A DNA stretch of 29,423 nt from a virus. Below, piece after piece: positions 18,203 through 27,249 of the stretch (within the stretch, counting starts at the first letter, position 1; every line of letters starts with the position of its first letter). The translations under genes and the position numbers were made by a program. The DNA lies in the IMG/VR virus record IMGVR_UViG_3300006793_000174, positions 1-29,423 of that record; one strand, written 5' to 3'. The notes beneath the pieces are model-generated. The model searched no databases. It was not told the origin of the DNA and worked only from the letters and a program-made list of their open reading frames with translations.

Positions 18203-20557
18203 ATGCCATTAGTTAATAAATCTATACCAAATTTAATTAATGGGGTCTCTCAACAGCCAGATACATTAAGACTTAGTTCACAAGCAGAGTCACAAACCAA
18301 TGGTTTTAGTTCAGTTGTAGAAGGTTTACGTAAAAGGCCACCAACAAGTTATGTAGCAAAAATATCATCAAGCAATTTAGATGGTGCATTTATTCATACT
18401 ATTAATAGAGATTCAAACGAAAGATATATAGTAACTATTACCAATGGTGCTATTCAAGTTAATGCTATTGATGGTACAACTAGAACTGTTAGTACACCAG
18501 ACGGTGTTGCTTATTTATCTTCATCTAATCCTTACCAAAATTTTAGAGCATTAACTGTAGCTGATTTTACTTTTATAGTTAATAATACAATTACCACAGC
18601 TAAAAGTACAACTACTTCACCTGCTAAAGTTCAAGAAGCAATTTATTCTATAAAACAAGCTGTAGTAAATACTAAATATTCTATAATACTTAATGGTACT
18701 ACTTATTCTACTACAACTGCATCAAGCGGTGATGATAGTAGTGATATTGTAGATAATTTAATTACAGCCATAGGTAGTGTATCAAATTTTTCTTTTACTG
18801 ATTTAGGTAGTAGTATTCATATTAGAAATACAGCAGGTGCAGATTTTACAGTTAAAGCTACTGATGGTTATGGAGACCAAGCTTCACAAGTTATAAAAGA
18901 TAAAGCACAAAATTTTACTGACTTACCCTCTGTAGCTGTAAATAATATGGTGGTAGAAATTACTAATACTGCTGAAAATAATTTTGATAACTATTATGTT
19001 AAATTTGAATCGGGTAATAATAATGATGAAGGTTTATGGGTAGAAACAGTAGAGCCAAATTCTAATATTAGTTTTGACGCTTCTACTATGCCACATCAAT
19101 TAGTACGTAATGCTGATGGCACATTTACTTTTCAACAAGTTACTTATGGGGATAGAGAAGTAGGAGATAGTGAAAGTGCTGAAGACCCATCTTTTATAGG
19201 TAGTAAAATTAACGATATATTCTTTCATAGAAATAGACTTGGGTTTTTATCTTCAGAGTCAGTAGTGATGTCTAGAGCTAGTGAATTTTTTGATTTTTAT
19301 CCAGAAACCGTTACAGATGTTTTAGATACAGACCCTATTGATATAAGTGTTAGTCATACTAAAGTTTCTATCTTACGTCATGCTATACCTTTTAATGAAG
19401 AGTTATTAGTATTTTCTGACCAAACACAATTTACTATTTCTGGTGCTAATACTATTACAGCAAAAAATGTTACGTCAAATGTATCAACTGAATTTGATAA
19501 TAATCAATTTGTAAAACCAGTTAGTGCAGGAAGACAAGTTTATTTTGCATTTAATAAAGGTGAGTTTTCTGGAATAAGAGAATACTTTACAAATATAGAT
19601 GGTGATACAAATGATGCTAATGATATTACTGACGCTGTACCAAAATATATACCAAAGAATTTACAAAAACTTGCAGTAGCATCTAACGAAAATATATTAA
19701 TTGGATTAAGTAAAGATGAGCCAAATGCTTTATATGTTTATCAATATTACTATGCTAACAATGAAAAATTACAAAGTGCGTGGCATAAATGGACTTATGG
19801 TAATACAACAGATACTAAAATATTAAATTTAGATTTTATAGAAACAACTTTATATATTTTATTACAACGGTCTGACGGTGTTTATATAGAAAGTTTAGAA
19901 GTAGCTCCTGCTGTAGTTGATACAGGTAGTACCTATCTTACTCATTTAGATTCTAAAATTGATGAGTCTACGAGTGGTGTATCTACATCTTATAATAGTG
20001 GTACTAACCAAACTACAATTACAATTCCTTATGCTATAGATAATACTATGCAAGTAGTTACCCGATTTGTAAGTGGTAACAGCACTGTAGCAGGCGTAGT
20101 AATACCTACAGTAAGTCAAGTAGATGGTGGTACAAGTATTGTAGTTAATACAGATATAACAGCTAAAAAGTTTTTTATAGGAGAGAAGTATACATTTAAT
20201 TATGAACTTTCTACACAATTTATAAAAACTCAAGATAGCGAAACAGGTTCTAAATCATCAATAAAAGAAGGTAGATTACAAATACGTAACTTTACAGTTT
20301 CTTTTAACAATACAGGATTTTTTAAAACTAAAGTAACACCATTTAGACGAGATACATCAACTGATACATTTTCTGGAGCAGTTGTAAGCTCTACAAAAGT
20401 AAATGATTTAGATTTACAAACAGGTGATTTTAAATTTTCTGTTCAATCTAAAAATGAAAATCTAAAAATAGAATTTGAAAATGACTCTTTCTTACCTTCT
20501 AATTTTGTTAATGCGGAGTGGGAAGGATTTTTCCATCAACGAGGTAGAAATATTTAA
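18203..20557 (+). CDS. Tail tubular protein B / nozzle (T7 gp12-like)
   Basis: A 784-residue protein (T7: 794) beginning KSIPNLINGVSQQPDTLRLSSQAESQTNGFSS, the almost invariant start of podoviral nozzle proteins. NDIFFHRNRLGFLSSESVVMSRASEFFDFYP (about 335-365) and the beta-propeller-rich body follow, ending EWEGFFHQRGRNI. It forms the distal tail tube and contacts the fibres and internal core. Its stop overlaps the next start by one base. Confidence 0.96.
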   Translation: MPLVNKSIPNLINGVSQQPDTLRLSSQAESQTNGFSSVVEGLRKRPPTSYVAKISSSNLDGAFIHTINRDSNERYIVTITNGAIQVNAIDGTTRTVSTPDGVAYLSSSNPYQNFRALTVADFTFIVNNTITTAKSTTTSPAKVQEAIYSIKQAVVNTKYSIILNGTTYSTTTASSGDDSSDIVDNLITAIGSVSNFSFTDLGSSIHIRNTAGADFTVKATDGYGDQASQVIKDKAQNFTDLPSVAVNNMVVEITNTAENNFDNYYVKFESGNNNDEGLWVETVEPNSNISFDASTMPHQLVRNADGTFTFQQVTYGDREVGDSESAEDPSFIGSKINDIFFHRNRLGFLSSESVVMSRASEFFDFYPETVTDVLDTDPIDISVSHTKVSILRHAIPFNEELLVFSDQTQFTISGANTITAKNVTSNVSTEFDNNQFVKPVSAGRQVYFAFNKGEFSGIREYFTNIDGDTNDANDITDAVPKYIPKNLQKLAVASNENILIGLSKDEPNALYVYQYYYANNEKLQSAWHKWTYGNTTDTKILNLDFIETTLYILLQRSDGVYIESLEVAPAVVDTGSTYLTHLDSKIDESTSGVSTSYNSGTNQTTITIPYAIDNTMQVVTRFVSGNSTVAGVVIPTVSQVDGGTSIVVNTDITAKKFFIGEKYTFNYELSTQFIKTQDSETGSKSSIKEGRLQIRNFTVSFNNTGFFKTKVTPFRRDTSTDTFSGAVVSSTKVNDLDLQTGDFKFSVQSKNENLKIEFENDSFLPSNFVNAEWEGFFHQRGRNI

Positions 20558-21018
20558 TGCAACAATATATGAAAGTAGCAACTGAAGATGACGCTATTGC
20601 TTTAGCTAAAAAATTACGTCAAGAAGATATAGACGAAGTAAAAGCAAATAGTAATTTATCACCCGAAGAAGCTTTAGTAGTAGGTATTAAAAATTCAGAA
20701 TTACCTATAGGTATTTATTATAATGATGAATGTGTTAGTATATTTGGAGTTGTACCAGTTTATAAATCTGCATTGATATGGCTTTTAGCTTCTGAAGATG
20801 CGTTTAAATATTTAAAAATACCTTTTTTAAGAAACAATAAAGAACTGGTAAATTTCTTAAATAAAAAACATACAGTTTTATATAACTTTGTAGACGCAAG
20901 AAACAAAGTACATATTAAATGGTTGAAGTGGTTAGGCTTCATTTTTATTAACAAGATAGAAAAGTTTGGTTTTGAACAAAGACCATTTTATGAATTTGTG
21001 AGGTTAAATAATGTGTGA
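20557..21018 (+). CDS. Internal virion protein A (T7 gp13-like, GNAT-like fold)
   Basis: A 153-residue protein in the gp13 position (T7: 138). ELPIGIYYNDECVSIFGVVPVY and NFVDARNKVHIKWLKWLGFIF (about 112-132) resemble the fold of GNAT acetyltransferases, which gp13-type proteins share without known acetylation. Gp13 is needed for infectious T7 particles. TAATG coupling to the nozzle gene and an 8-bp overlap with the gp14-like gene place it in the internal core operon. Confidence 0.8.
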   Translation: MQQYMKVATEDDAIALAKKLRQEDIDEVKANSNLSPEEALVVGIKNSELPIGIYYNDECVSIFGVVPVYKSALIWLLASEDAFKYLKIPFLRNNKELVNFLNKKHTVLYNFVDARNKVHIKWLKWLGFIFINKIEKFGFEQRPFYEFVRLNNV

Positions 21019-21565
21019 CCCTGCTACAATAGGATTAATTATTAGTGGTGCAAAAACAGCCCTTGAGCTTCAATCAGCTAAAAGTGAAGCTGATGCAAAC
21101 CAAAGACAACAAGAAGAACAAAATAGAATAGCTAAAGAAGATGCTATTAATAAAATGGCACAAGAAGATTTACGTATTCGTCAAGAGAAGTTAGCATCTT
21201 TAGATAAACAAGCTGTAGTAGAAAAAGACAGAAGAAAAGCTGAAGCAACTGCTGTAGTTGAAGCAGGTGAAGGTGGTGTTTCTGGAGTGTCTGTTACAAG
21301 ATTATTTACAGATTTCTTAAGACAAGAAGGTGAATACAAAAGTAGTGTCTTAAATAATTTAAATATGGAGATACAACAAAGTATACAAAACAAAAAATCT
21401 ATATCTACTGGTCAGTCAGCTAACTCTACGTTTGTTCAAAAGTTCAATCCTATTCCTGCTTTTGCTAGTGCAGGCTTACGATTTGCAGGTGACTATAATG
21501 ATTACAGAACTAAAAAATTAGAAAAAGAACAAACAAACAAAAAGGCAGGAAAGTATTATGGGTAG
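21011..21565 (+). CDS. Internal virion protein B (T7 gp14-like)
   Basis: A 184-residue protein (T7: 196) starting MCDPATIGLIISGAKTALE, matching the MC...ISGAQ start of gp14. A long Gln/Lys/Glu-rich helix (about 20-80), a Gly/Val patch (VEAGEGGVSGVSVTRL) and a helical C-terminus follow. In T7, gp14 is ejected and forms a pore in the outer membrane of the host during DNA delivery. It overlaps the genes on both sides (8 bp each), consistent with stoichiometric co-translation. Confidence 0.88.
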   Translation: MCDPATIGLIISGAKTALELQSAKSEADANQRQQEEQNRIAKEDAINKMAQEDLRIRQEKLASLDKQAVVEKDRRKAEATAVVEAGEGGVSGVSVTRLFTDFLRQEGEYKSSVLNNLNMEIQQSIQNKKSISTGQSANSTFVQKFNPIPAFASAGLRFAGDYNDYRTKKLEKEQTNKKAGKYYG

Positions 21566-23579
21566 AGCAAGCGATATACGTAAAACTCAATTTGAAGTAG
21601 ATAGAGAAATTACTAATCCAGTCGCTAGAGGATTAAATAATTTTTATGTACCTCAAGCAGAACCCGTAGTGTCACAATCACAAAGAGATTTAATAGACTC
21701 TTTAGCTTATGTTGTACCTTCATTAAACCGTTACCAAGAGAAAAAAGAAGAAATACTAACAGCAGAAGAAACAGCTAAAGGTATAGAAGCATTTCAAAAA
21801 AATAAAATAGGTTTTAAGAAAGCGGTAGCTGATGGTCTTATACCAGAGGGTGCTAATCCACACTTTGTTATAGCTTACAATCAAATGGAGCTAGAAGACA
21901 AAGGCCGTAAGTTTTCTAATATAATTAAACAAAAATATGCTGAACAACAAGGAGCATTACTTGAAAATACAGACCCTAATGTTGTTAATGATTTTATAAA
22001 AAATGAATTAGATGTTTTTATGAAAGATAATAATATTGATGGGTATGACTCAGAAGATATTGTTAATCATTTTTTACCTAAAGTAGATGGTGTAGAAGGT
22101 GAAATAAATAATAATGTAGCTAATGGTAGAATTGCAGTTATCCAAAACAAAGCGGAACAAAGTTACGCATCAAGTATATATGAATTAATTACTGAAGGAT
22201 TTAATATAGATGCTGATAATATTGAAGAGCTTATTGGTGATAAAATTAATGGTGAAATATTAAAATACTCAGATGTTAAAACTACTTCATCACTTAATAA
22301 GATAGCAGTAGAAACTATTATAACTCATGCAAAAGATAATTTAGATATAGAAACTTTAGAAATTATAGGTAGTGTCAAAACTCAAGGTGGTAAAACTTTA
22401 GCTGATATACCAGAGTACAAAGACTTAATTAATACAGCAGAGCAACAAATATATGGTGAATTAAAAGAGATTGACGCATTTAAAAGAAATTATGATGACA
22501 ACAAAAGAAAAGATAAATATAGAGAAGACACAAAGAATTTTAGTGGATTTTTAACTAATCCTACAAAAGATGGTGAAGCAATAAAATTTATTGATTTAAC
22601 ACCAAGAGATATTGAAGATTATTTAGAACAAAATAATATTACTGAACCACAGACTAAAAGAGATATTCGTAGTCTTTATAGTAACAAACTACAATTTTTA
22701 AATAATATTGCTGAAGATGTAAATGTAATCAATGATATTAATGAGTTAATATTTCTAGACCCTTTTAATCCAGAAATAGAAAACTTAATCAGACAAGCCG
22801 TAGAAAATAACGATATTACTAGCGAAAAAGCTATAGGCTATTCTGAAATTATAGAAACACAAAAAGCAGGCTCAAGAAGTATATTTGTAAGTAATCCTTT
22901 AGTAAATGACTTAGAAAATAGCGGTGTAAGATTAATACAAAAAGGTGAGTTCGCTAGTAAAACTGAAATTGCAATAGTATCAAATAGATTTACTTCATCT
23001 TTTACTACAAGTGTTAGAACTATTGCTAGTGAAGTAGAAGCGGACACAAGTATAGCTCCTGCTAACAAAGAATTTGAATTTGAAAAAAGAGTAAGAGCAA
23101 GATACGAAGAGCTTCTAAAAATATATACTTTACCCGCTGTACCATCTAGTGATGAAGTTATAGAAGAAGCTACAATGGAAGCTGATGACCCAGATAAGTT
23201 TAAAATTAAAACAGATTTTGATAATAAAACACAAAAAATACAAGACTTAAGAAATGACCTTAAGGTATTACAAACTAACCTTTCTAAAGTACAAGAAGAA
23301 AACCAAGCTAAAATAGATAAATACATAAAGAAAAAACAAAAAGCTCAAGATAAACTTACAAAAAGCGAAGAGAAACTAGCTAATGCTAAAAGTGAACCAA
23401 TGAAAAAGACTTATCAAGGCCGTATAGATGATTTTAATGAAGACATTGTAGAGTATGATGAAATTATTAATGAAGCACAGTCTAAAATAGATAATTTAAA
23501 ATCAAACATTACTAATAAGTTAAATGAAGTAACAGCACTTAATACTGAAATAAATAATTTAAAGGAACAGTTAAAATAA
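21558..23579 (+). CDS. Internal virion protein C (T7 gp15-like)
   Basis: A 673-residue helical protein (T7: 747) in the gp15 position. The N-terminus (IRKTQFEVDREITNPVARGLNNFYVP) is followed by long amphipathic helices. From about 556 to the end there is strong coiled-coil character, rich in Lys/Glu/Asn/Gln with regular hydrophobic spacing. In T7, gp15 and gp16 form the periplasmic conduit and motor for genome entry. Identification is by order, size and helical content rather than motifs. The stop overlaps the next ATG by one base. Confidence 0.8.
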   Translation: MGRASDIRKTQFEVDREITNPVARGLNNFYVPQAEPVVSQSQRDLIDSLAYVVPSLNRYQEKKEEILTAEETAKGIEAFQKNKIGFKKAVADGLIPEGANPHFVIAYNQMELEDKGRKFSNIIKQKYAEQQGALLENTDPNVVNDFIKNELDVFMKDNNIDGYDSEDIVNHFLPKVDGVEGEINNNVANGRIAVIQNKAEQSYASSIYELITEGFNIDADNIEELIGDKINGEILKYSDVKTTSSLNKIAVETIITHAKDNLDIETLEIIGSVKTQGGKTLADIPEYKDLINTAEQQIYGELKEIDAFKRNYDDNKRKDKYREDTKNFSGFLTNPTKDGEAIKFIDLTPRDIEDYLEQNNITEPQTKRDIRSLYSNKLQFLNNIAEDVNVINDINELIFLDPFNPEIENLIRQAVENNDITSEKAIGYSEIIETQKAGSRSIFVSNPLVNDLENSGVRLIQKGEFASKTEIAIVSNRFTSSFTTSVRTIASEVEADTSIAPANKEFEFEKRVRARYEELLKIYTLPAVPSSDEVIEEATMEADDPDKFKIKTDFDNKTQKIQDLRNDLKVLQTNLSKVQEENQAKIDKYIKKKQKAQDKLTKSEEKLANAKSEPMKKTYQGRIDDFNEDIVEYDEIINEAQSKIDNLKSNITNKLNEVTALNTEINNLKEQLK

Positions 23580-26500
23580 TGGCAATAACACAAGAAGAAA
23601 TAAATCTATTACAAACTAATCCAGATTTAATTAGTAGTTTTAAAATAAAGTACCCTAATGAAAATTTAGAACAGTATATTGGTAATAAAAGTGACACTTT
23701 AAGAGCAACAGAAAGCGAAACTGTAGATAATAACACAGAAAACCAAGAAAATGAAGATGGTAGAGGTTTAATAGCTGATATTGGTTTACAAACTTTAGGT
23801 GGCCTTGCTGATGCAGGCAAAAACACCTTAAATCTTATTGAAAATCTTGGTGATACTTTAGGTGAAAAAACAGGTATTGGTGGTTTTGCTTTTGGAGATG
23901 AAGCACAAGATGGCTTTGTTGATTATTTAAGTTTTGAAGAATTAAAAGAAAGACAAGAAAAAGGCGAAGCCTCAGACTTTTTCTTTGGTAATATTGGTGA
24001 AAGAGATAATTTAGGTCAAGATATACCGAATGTACCAGAAGCCGATACTATGGTAGGTGCATTTATTAGACCTACAGCTCAGTTTTTAGGCTCATATTTT
24101 ACTGGGGGTAAAGCTCTTAAATTTATTAAACCTACAACAACAGCAGGTAAAGTAGGTAAAGGTTTTATTCAAGGTGGTATTGCTGACTTTACTGCTTTTG
24201 ATGAGCATGAAGCAAGACTTAGTGATTTAGTTCAAAATACAGCTTTAGAAAATCCTGTAACAGAATATTTAGCGTCTGATGTAACAGATAGTTATGCTGA
24301 AGGTAGATTTAAAAACTTTATCGAAGGTATGTTTTTAGGTGGTGTTACAGAAAGTGTTTTTGTAGGTTTTAGAAGATATAAAAGATTAAAGAAAGCTAAA
24401 GAAGAAAACAATAAAGCTGAGTTTGATAAAGCTAATAAAGAAGAAACAACAAAATTAAATAAGACTGTAAATCAAACTATAAATGATGCTCAAACTAAAA
24501 AACAAACAACAAAATTAAATAAAAATAAAAAGAAGAAAAAGAAACAATCTGATAAAGCTCTTGATGAGCTAAATAACGGTAAGTTTGATGAAGATTTAGA
24601 TAGATTTGATAACTCTATACAAGCTTGGCGTAATCAAGAAATTAATCCACGAACAAACAAACCTTATAAATTAGGTGAAATACTAGATGAAACTTTTGCT
24701 AGTGGGCAATTTGCTAAATTAACTTCTGACTCAGCTATAGTCTTACTTAATAAAATATACACAACTTTAAGACAAAACAAAGTTGGTAATAATAAACAAA
24801 TTACTAATGAAGAAATTTTAAGACTAGCAGATAAAATGGGTGAAGACCCTATAAAAGTATCTTTTGATATGCTTCGTATGGCAGATGAATTTAAAAATGC
24901 TCCTATTAAAGTAGTAGCAGGCGAAGTTGTCCAAATGGGTTTTTTAGAAAACATGGGTGGAGTAGCTAGAGCTGTTAAAGAAGGTAGAGCTACAGAAGAA
25001 GATTTTGATATAGCTTATAATTTAGTTATGGAATTATCCCAAGCTATAGATGATGTTGTATCTGGCTCTTCAAGAGTTTTAAATGCTAGAAAGATTGCTG
25101 TTACTGAAGGTGCTGATACTATGTCAGCAGATGCTATTTTAAACTTTACTAAACTTAAAAAAGCAGGTGAAGAATACAAATGGAGACCTACAAAAGAACA
25201 AAAGAAAAAACTTATTGATAAGGTAGCACAAATTAATGACCCTGCTAAACAAAGTGCATTTCTAAAAACTATAAGAAAAGTTATTGGTAAAAATGGAGTA
25301 TGGGATAGGTTAAACGAATTTTGGATTAACGCTATTTTATCTAGCCCTAAGACACATTTAATTAACATGACTTCTAATGCTATACAGTCATTTATTACAC
25401 CATTAGAAATGGGTATTGGTGGTTTATTAAGAAGAGACTCAGTAGCTATAAGAGAAGCAGTAGATACTTATTTCGGTTTAGTAAAATACTGGGGTGATGC
25501 TTTTCAAATGGCCAAAGAGTCTTTAGCAACAAATAAAAATATTCTTGATGAGTCTACAAAAATAGATTTAGAAAATAAAAACGCTATTCAATTTGGTGGT
25601 AATGTTGTTCGTTTACCATCTAGATTTTTAGGTGCAGAAGATGAATTTTTTAAACAGATAAATTATAGAGCTAAACTCTATGCTTATGCTGTTCAACAAA
25701 CACGATTAAAAAACCAAGGCAAAAAACTTACTGCTGATGAATTTTCAGAGCAAGTAGAACAAATTTTTAAAGATGGGTTTGACGAAAATGGTAGAGGTAT
25801 AAATTCTTACGCCTTAGAATATGCTCAAGAAAATACTTTTACTAGAAGTTTAAATGAACAAATAGATAATTATTCTAAAGGTACTAAAATAAAACGTAGT
25901 GCTATTGGTGGTAATATACAAAAACTAACAAATGATTTTCCACCATTAAAACAAATTATACCTTTTATACGTACACCCGTTAATATTGCTCGTAATGTTT
26001 GGCAACGAACACCGTTACTGAATTTATTACAAAGAGAATATCGTAATCAATTACGAAGTGCTAATCCTTCAGTAAGAGCTAATGCTTATGGTAAAATGGC
26101 TCTAGGTTCTGCAATATATGTAAATGCAGGTATTTTAGCAGGAGCAGGTAAAATTACAGGTGGTGGTTCTAGAGACCCACAAATTAGAAAACAACAGCTT
26201 GCCACAGGATGGAAACCTTATTCATTTAAAGTTGGTGATAATTATTATTCTTTTGAACGATTAGACCCTTGGGGTATGTTCTTTGGTTTAGTTGCTGACT
26301 ACAATGAAATTGCTAAAGAAGTAGATGACCAAACTAGAGATAATTTAGCTATGATGAATATGATGGCTACTATTATGACTATGGATGGTGAAGAGGTAGC
26401 ATTTCAAGGTGATATAGAAGATGACTACAATCCATTAAGCATGAAAATGGCCAGAGGTATAACAGCAGTAGCTAGTAACTTATCAAGTAAAACATATTTA

Positions 26501-27241
26501 AAAGGTGTGTCTGACTTAATAAGCTTAGTACAATCTGGAGATGAAAATAAAGTAGATAGAATATTAAAATCTAAAGTAGGCTCTTTTGTACCTAATATTA
26601 TTAAGAAATTATCTGGAGACCCTTATTATAGAGAAGTTCGTACATATACAGACTCTATAATGGCAGGATTACCATACTTTAATGAAAAATTAGAGCCTAA
26701 GTATGATTACAAAGGTGAAAAAGTAGAAAGAGTAGGGAGCTATTTAGATAACTTAATATCCCCTATTAGTATCGGGAAAGATAAAAATGATTTTGTAGCT
26801 GATAAAATAGCTGAATTAAATCATAGATTTACTCCACCAGATGAAAGAGTTGGTGTTAATGGTAATATTAATCTTACACAATTTAAAAATGCTGAAGGTA
26901 AAACTGCATACTTAGTTTTAAATGAAAAGATTGGTACTATAAAATTAGGTAATCCAGAAAAAACTTTAAGAGAAAGATTAACGGATTTATTTAATAGTGA
27001 TGATTATAAGAATATGTCTGACCCAGTAAAAGGTTTTGACATGAATATGCAAGGCGGAAAAGTTGTAGAGATACAAAAGATATTATTACAGTACCGTCAA
27101 AACGCTATAAAAGAAATTAAAAGAAGCAAAGCGTTTAAAAATGAAGAAGGTATTGACTTACACAAAATGCTTAACCTCAATAAGCAAACTAATACTGTTA
27201 TAAAATCTAACAGAGCAGAAGACTATTTAAATATTAAGTAA
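23579..27241 (+). CDS. Internal virion protein D (T7 gp16-like), 1220 aa
   Basis: The largest protein in the window (T7 gp16: 1318). The N-terminus begins with a helical segment, then a Gly-rich stretch (IADIGLQTLGGLADAGKN) and a Lys-rich linker (about 290-325). The main body has features shared with podoviral ejection proteins: WINAILSSPKTHLINMTSNAIQSF (about 583-606), IIPFIRTPVNIARNVWQRTPL (about 797-817), a hydrophobic stretch (about 840-858) and WKPYSFKVGDNYYSFERLDPWGMFFGLVADY. I see no lytic transglycosylase signature like that at the T7 gp16 N-terminus. It is expected to be ejected into the cell envelope during DNA entry. Confidence 0.85.
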   Translation: MAITQEEINLLQTNPDLISSFKIKYPNENLEQYIGNKSDTLRATESETVDNNTENQENEDGRGLIADIGLQTLGGLADAGKNTLNLIENLGDTLGEKTGIGGFAFGDEAQDGFVDYLSFEELKERQEKGEASDFFFGNIGERDNLGQDIPNVPEADTMVGAFIRPTAQFLGSYFTGGKALKFIKPTTTAGKVGKGFIQGGIADFTAFDEHEARLSDLVQNTALENPVTEYLASDVTDSYAEGRFKNFIEGMFLGGVTESVFVGFRRYKRLKKAKEENNKAEFDKANKEETTKLNKTVNQTINDAQTKKQTTKLNKNKKKKKKQSDKALDELNNGKFDEDLDRFDNSIQAWRNQEINPRTNKPYKLGEILDETFASGQFAKLTSDSAIVLLNKIYTTLRQNKVGNNKQITNEEILRLADKMGEDPIKVSFDMLRMADEFKNAPIKVVAGEVVQMGFLENMGGVARAVKEGRATEEDFDIAYNLVMELSQAIDDVVSGSSRVLNARKIAVTEGADTMSADAILNFTKLKKAGEEYKWRPTKEQKKKLIDKVAQINDPAKQSAFLKTIRKVIGKNGVWDRLNEFWINAILSSPKTHLINMTSNAIQSFITPLEMGIGGLLRRDSVAIREAVDTYFGLVKYWGDAFQMAKESLATNKNILDESTKIDLENKNAIQFGGNVVRLPSRFLGAEDEFFKQINYRAKLYAYAVQQTRLKNQGKKLTADEFSEQVEQIFKDGFDENGRGINSYALEYAQENTFTRSLNEQIDNYSKGTKIKRSAIGGNIQKLTNDFPPLKQIIPFIRTPVNIARNVWQRTPLLNLLQREYRNQLRSANPSVRANAYGKMALGSAIYVNAGILAGAGKITGGGSRDPQIRKQQLATGWKPYSFKVGDNYYSFERLDPWGMFFGLVADYNEIAKEVDDQTRDNLAMMNMMATIMTMDGEEVAFQGDIEDDYNPLSMKMARGITAVASNLSSKTYLKGVSDLISLVQSGDENKVDRILKSKVGSFVPNIIKKLSGDPYYREVRTYTDSIMAGLPYFNEKLEPKYDYKGEKVERVGSYLDNLISPISIGKDKNDFVADKIAELNHRFTPPDERVGVNGNINLTQFKNAEGKTAYLVLNEKIGTIKLGNPEKTLRERLTDLFNSDDYKNMSDPVKGFDMNMQGGKVVEIQKILLQYRQNAIKEIKRSKAFKNEEGIDLHKMLNLNKQTNTVIKSNRAEDYLNIK
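24444..24522 (+). repeat. 19-bp direct repeat in the Lys-rich linker
   Basis: AAACAACAAAATTAAATAA occurs at 24444-24462 and again at 24504-24522, exactly 60 bp apart and in frame, encoding TTKLNK twice. It marks a small duplication in the linker of the gp16-like protein. Confidence 0.6.
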
Positions 27242-27249
27242 AGGAAATA

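Noticed and set aside
22838-23326. A 162-codon minus-strand frame in the gp15-like gene
   Set aside because: It is a shadow of the coiled-coil coding region, Ser/Leu-rich as expected for the complement of Lys/Glu/Asn codons.
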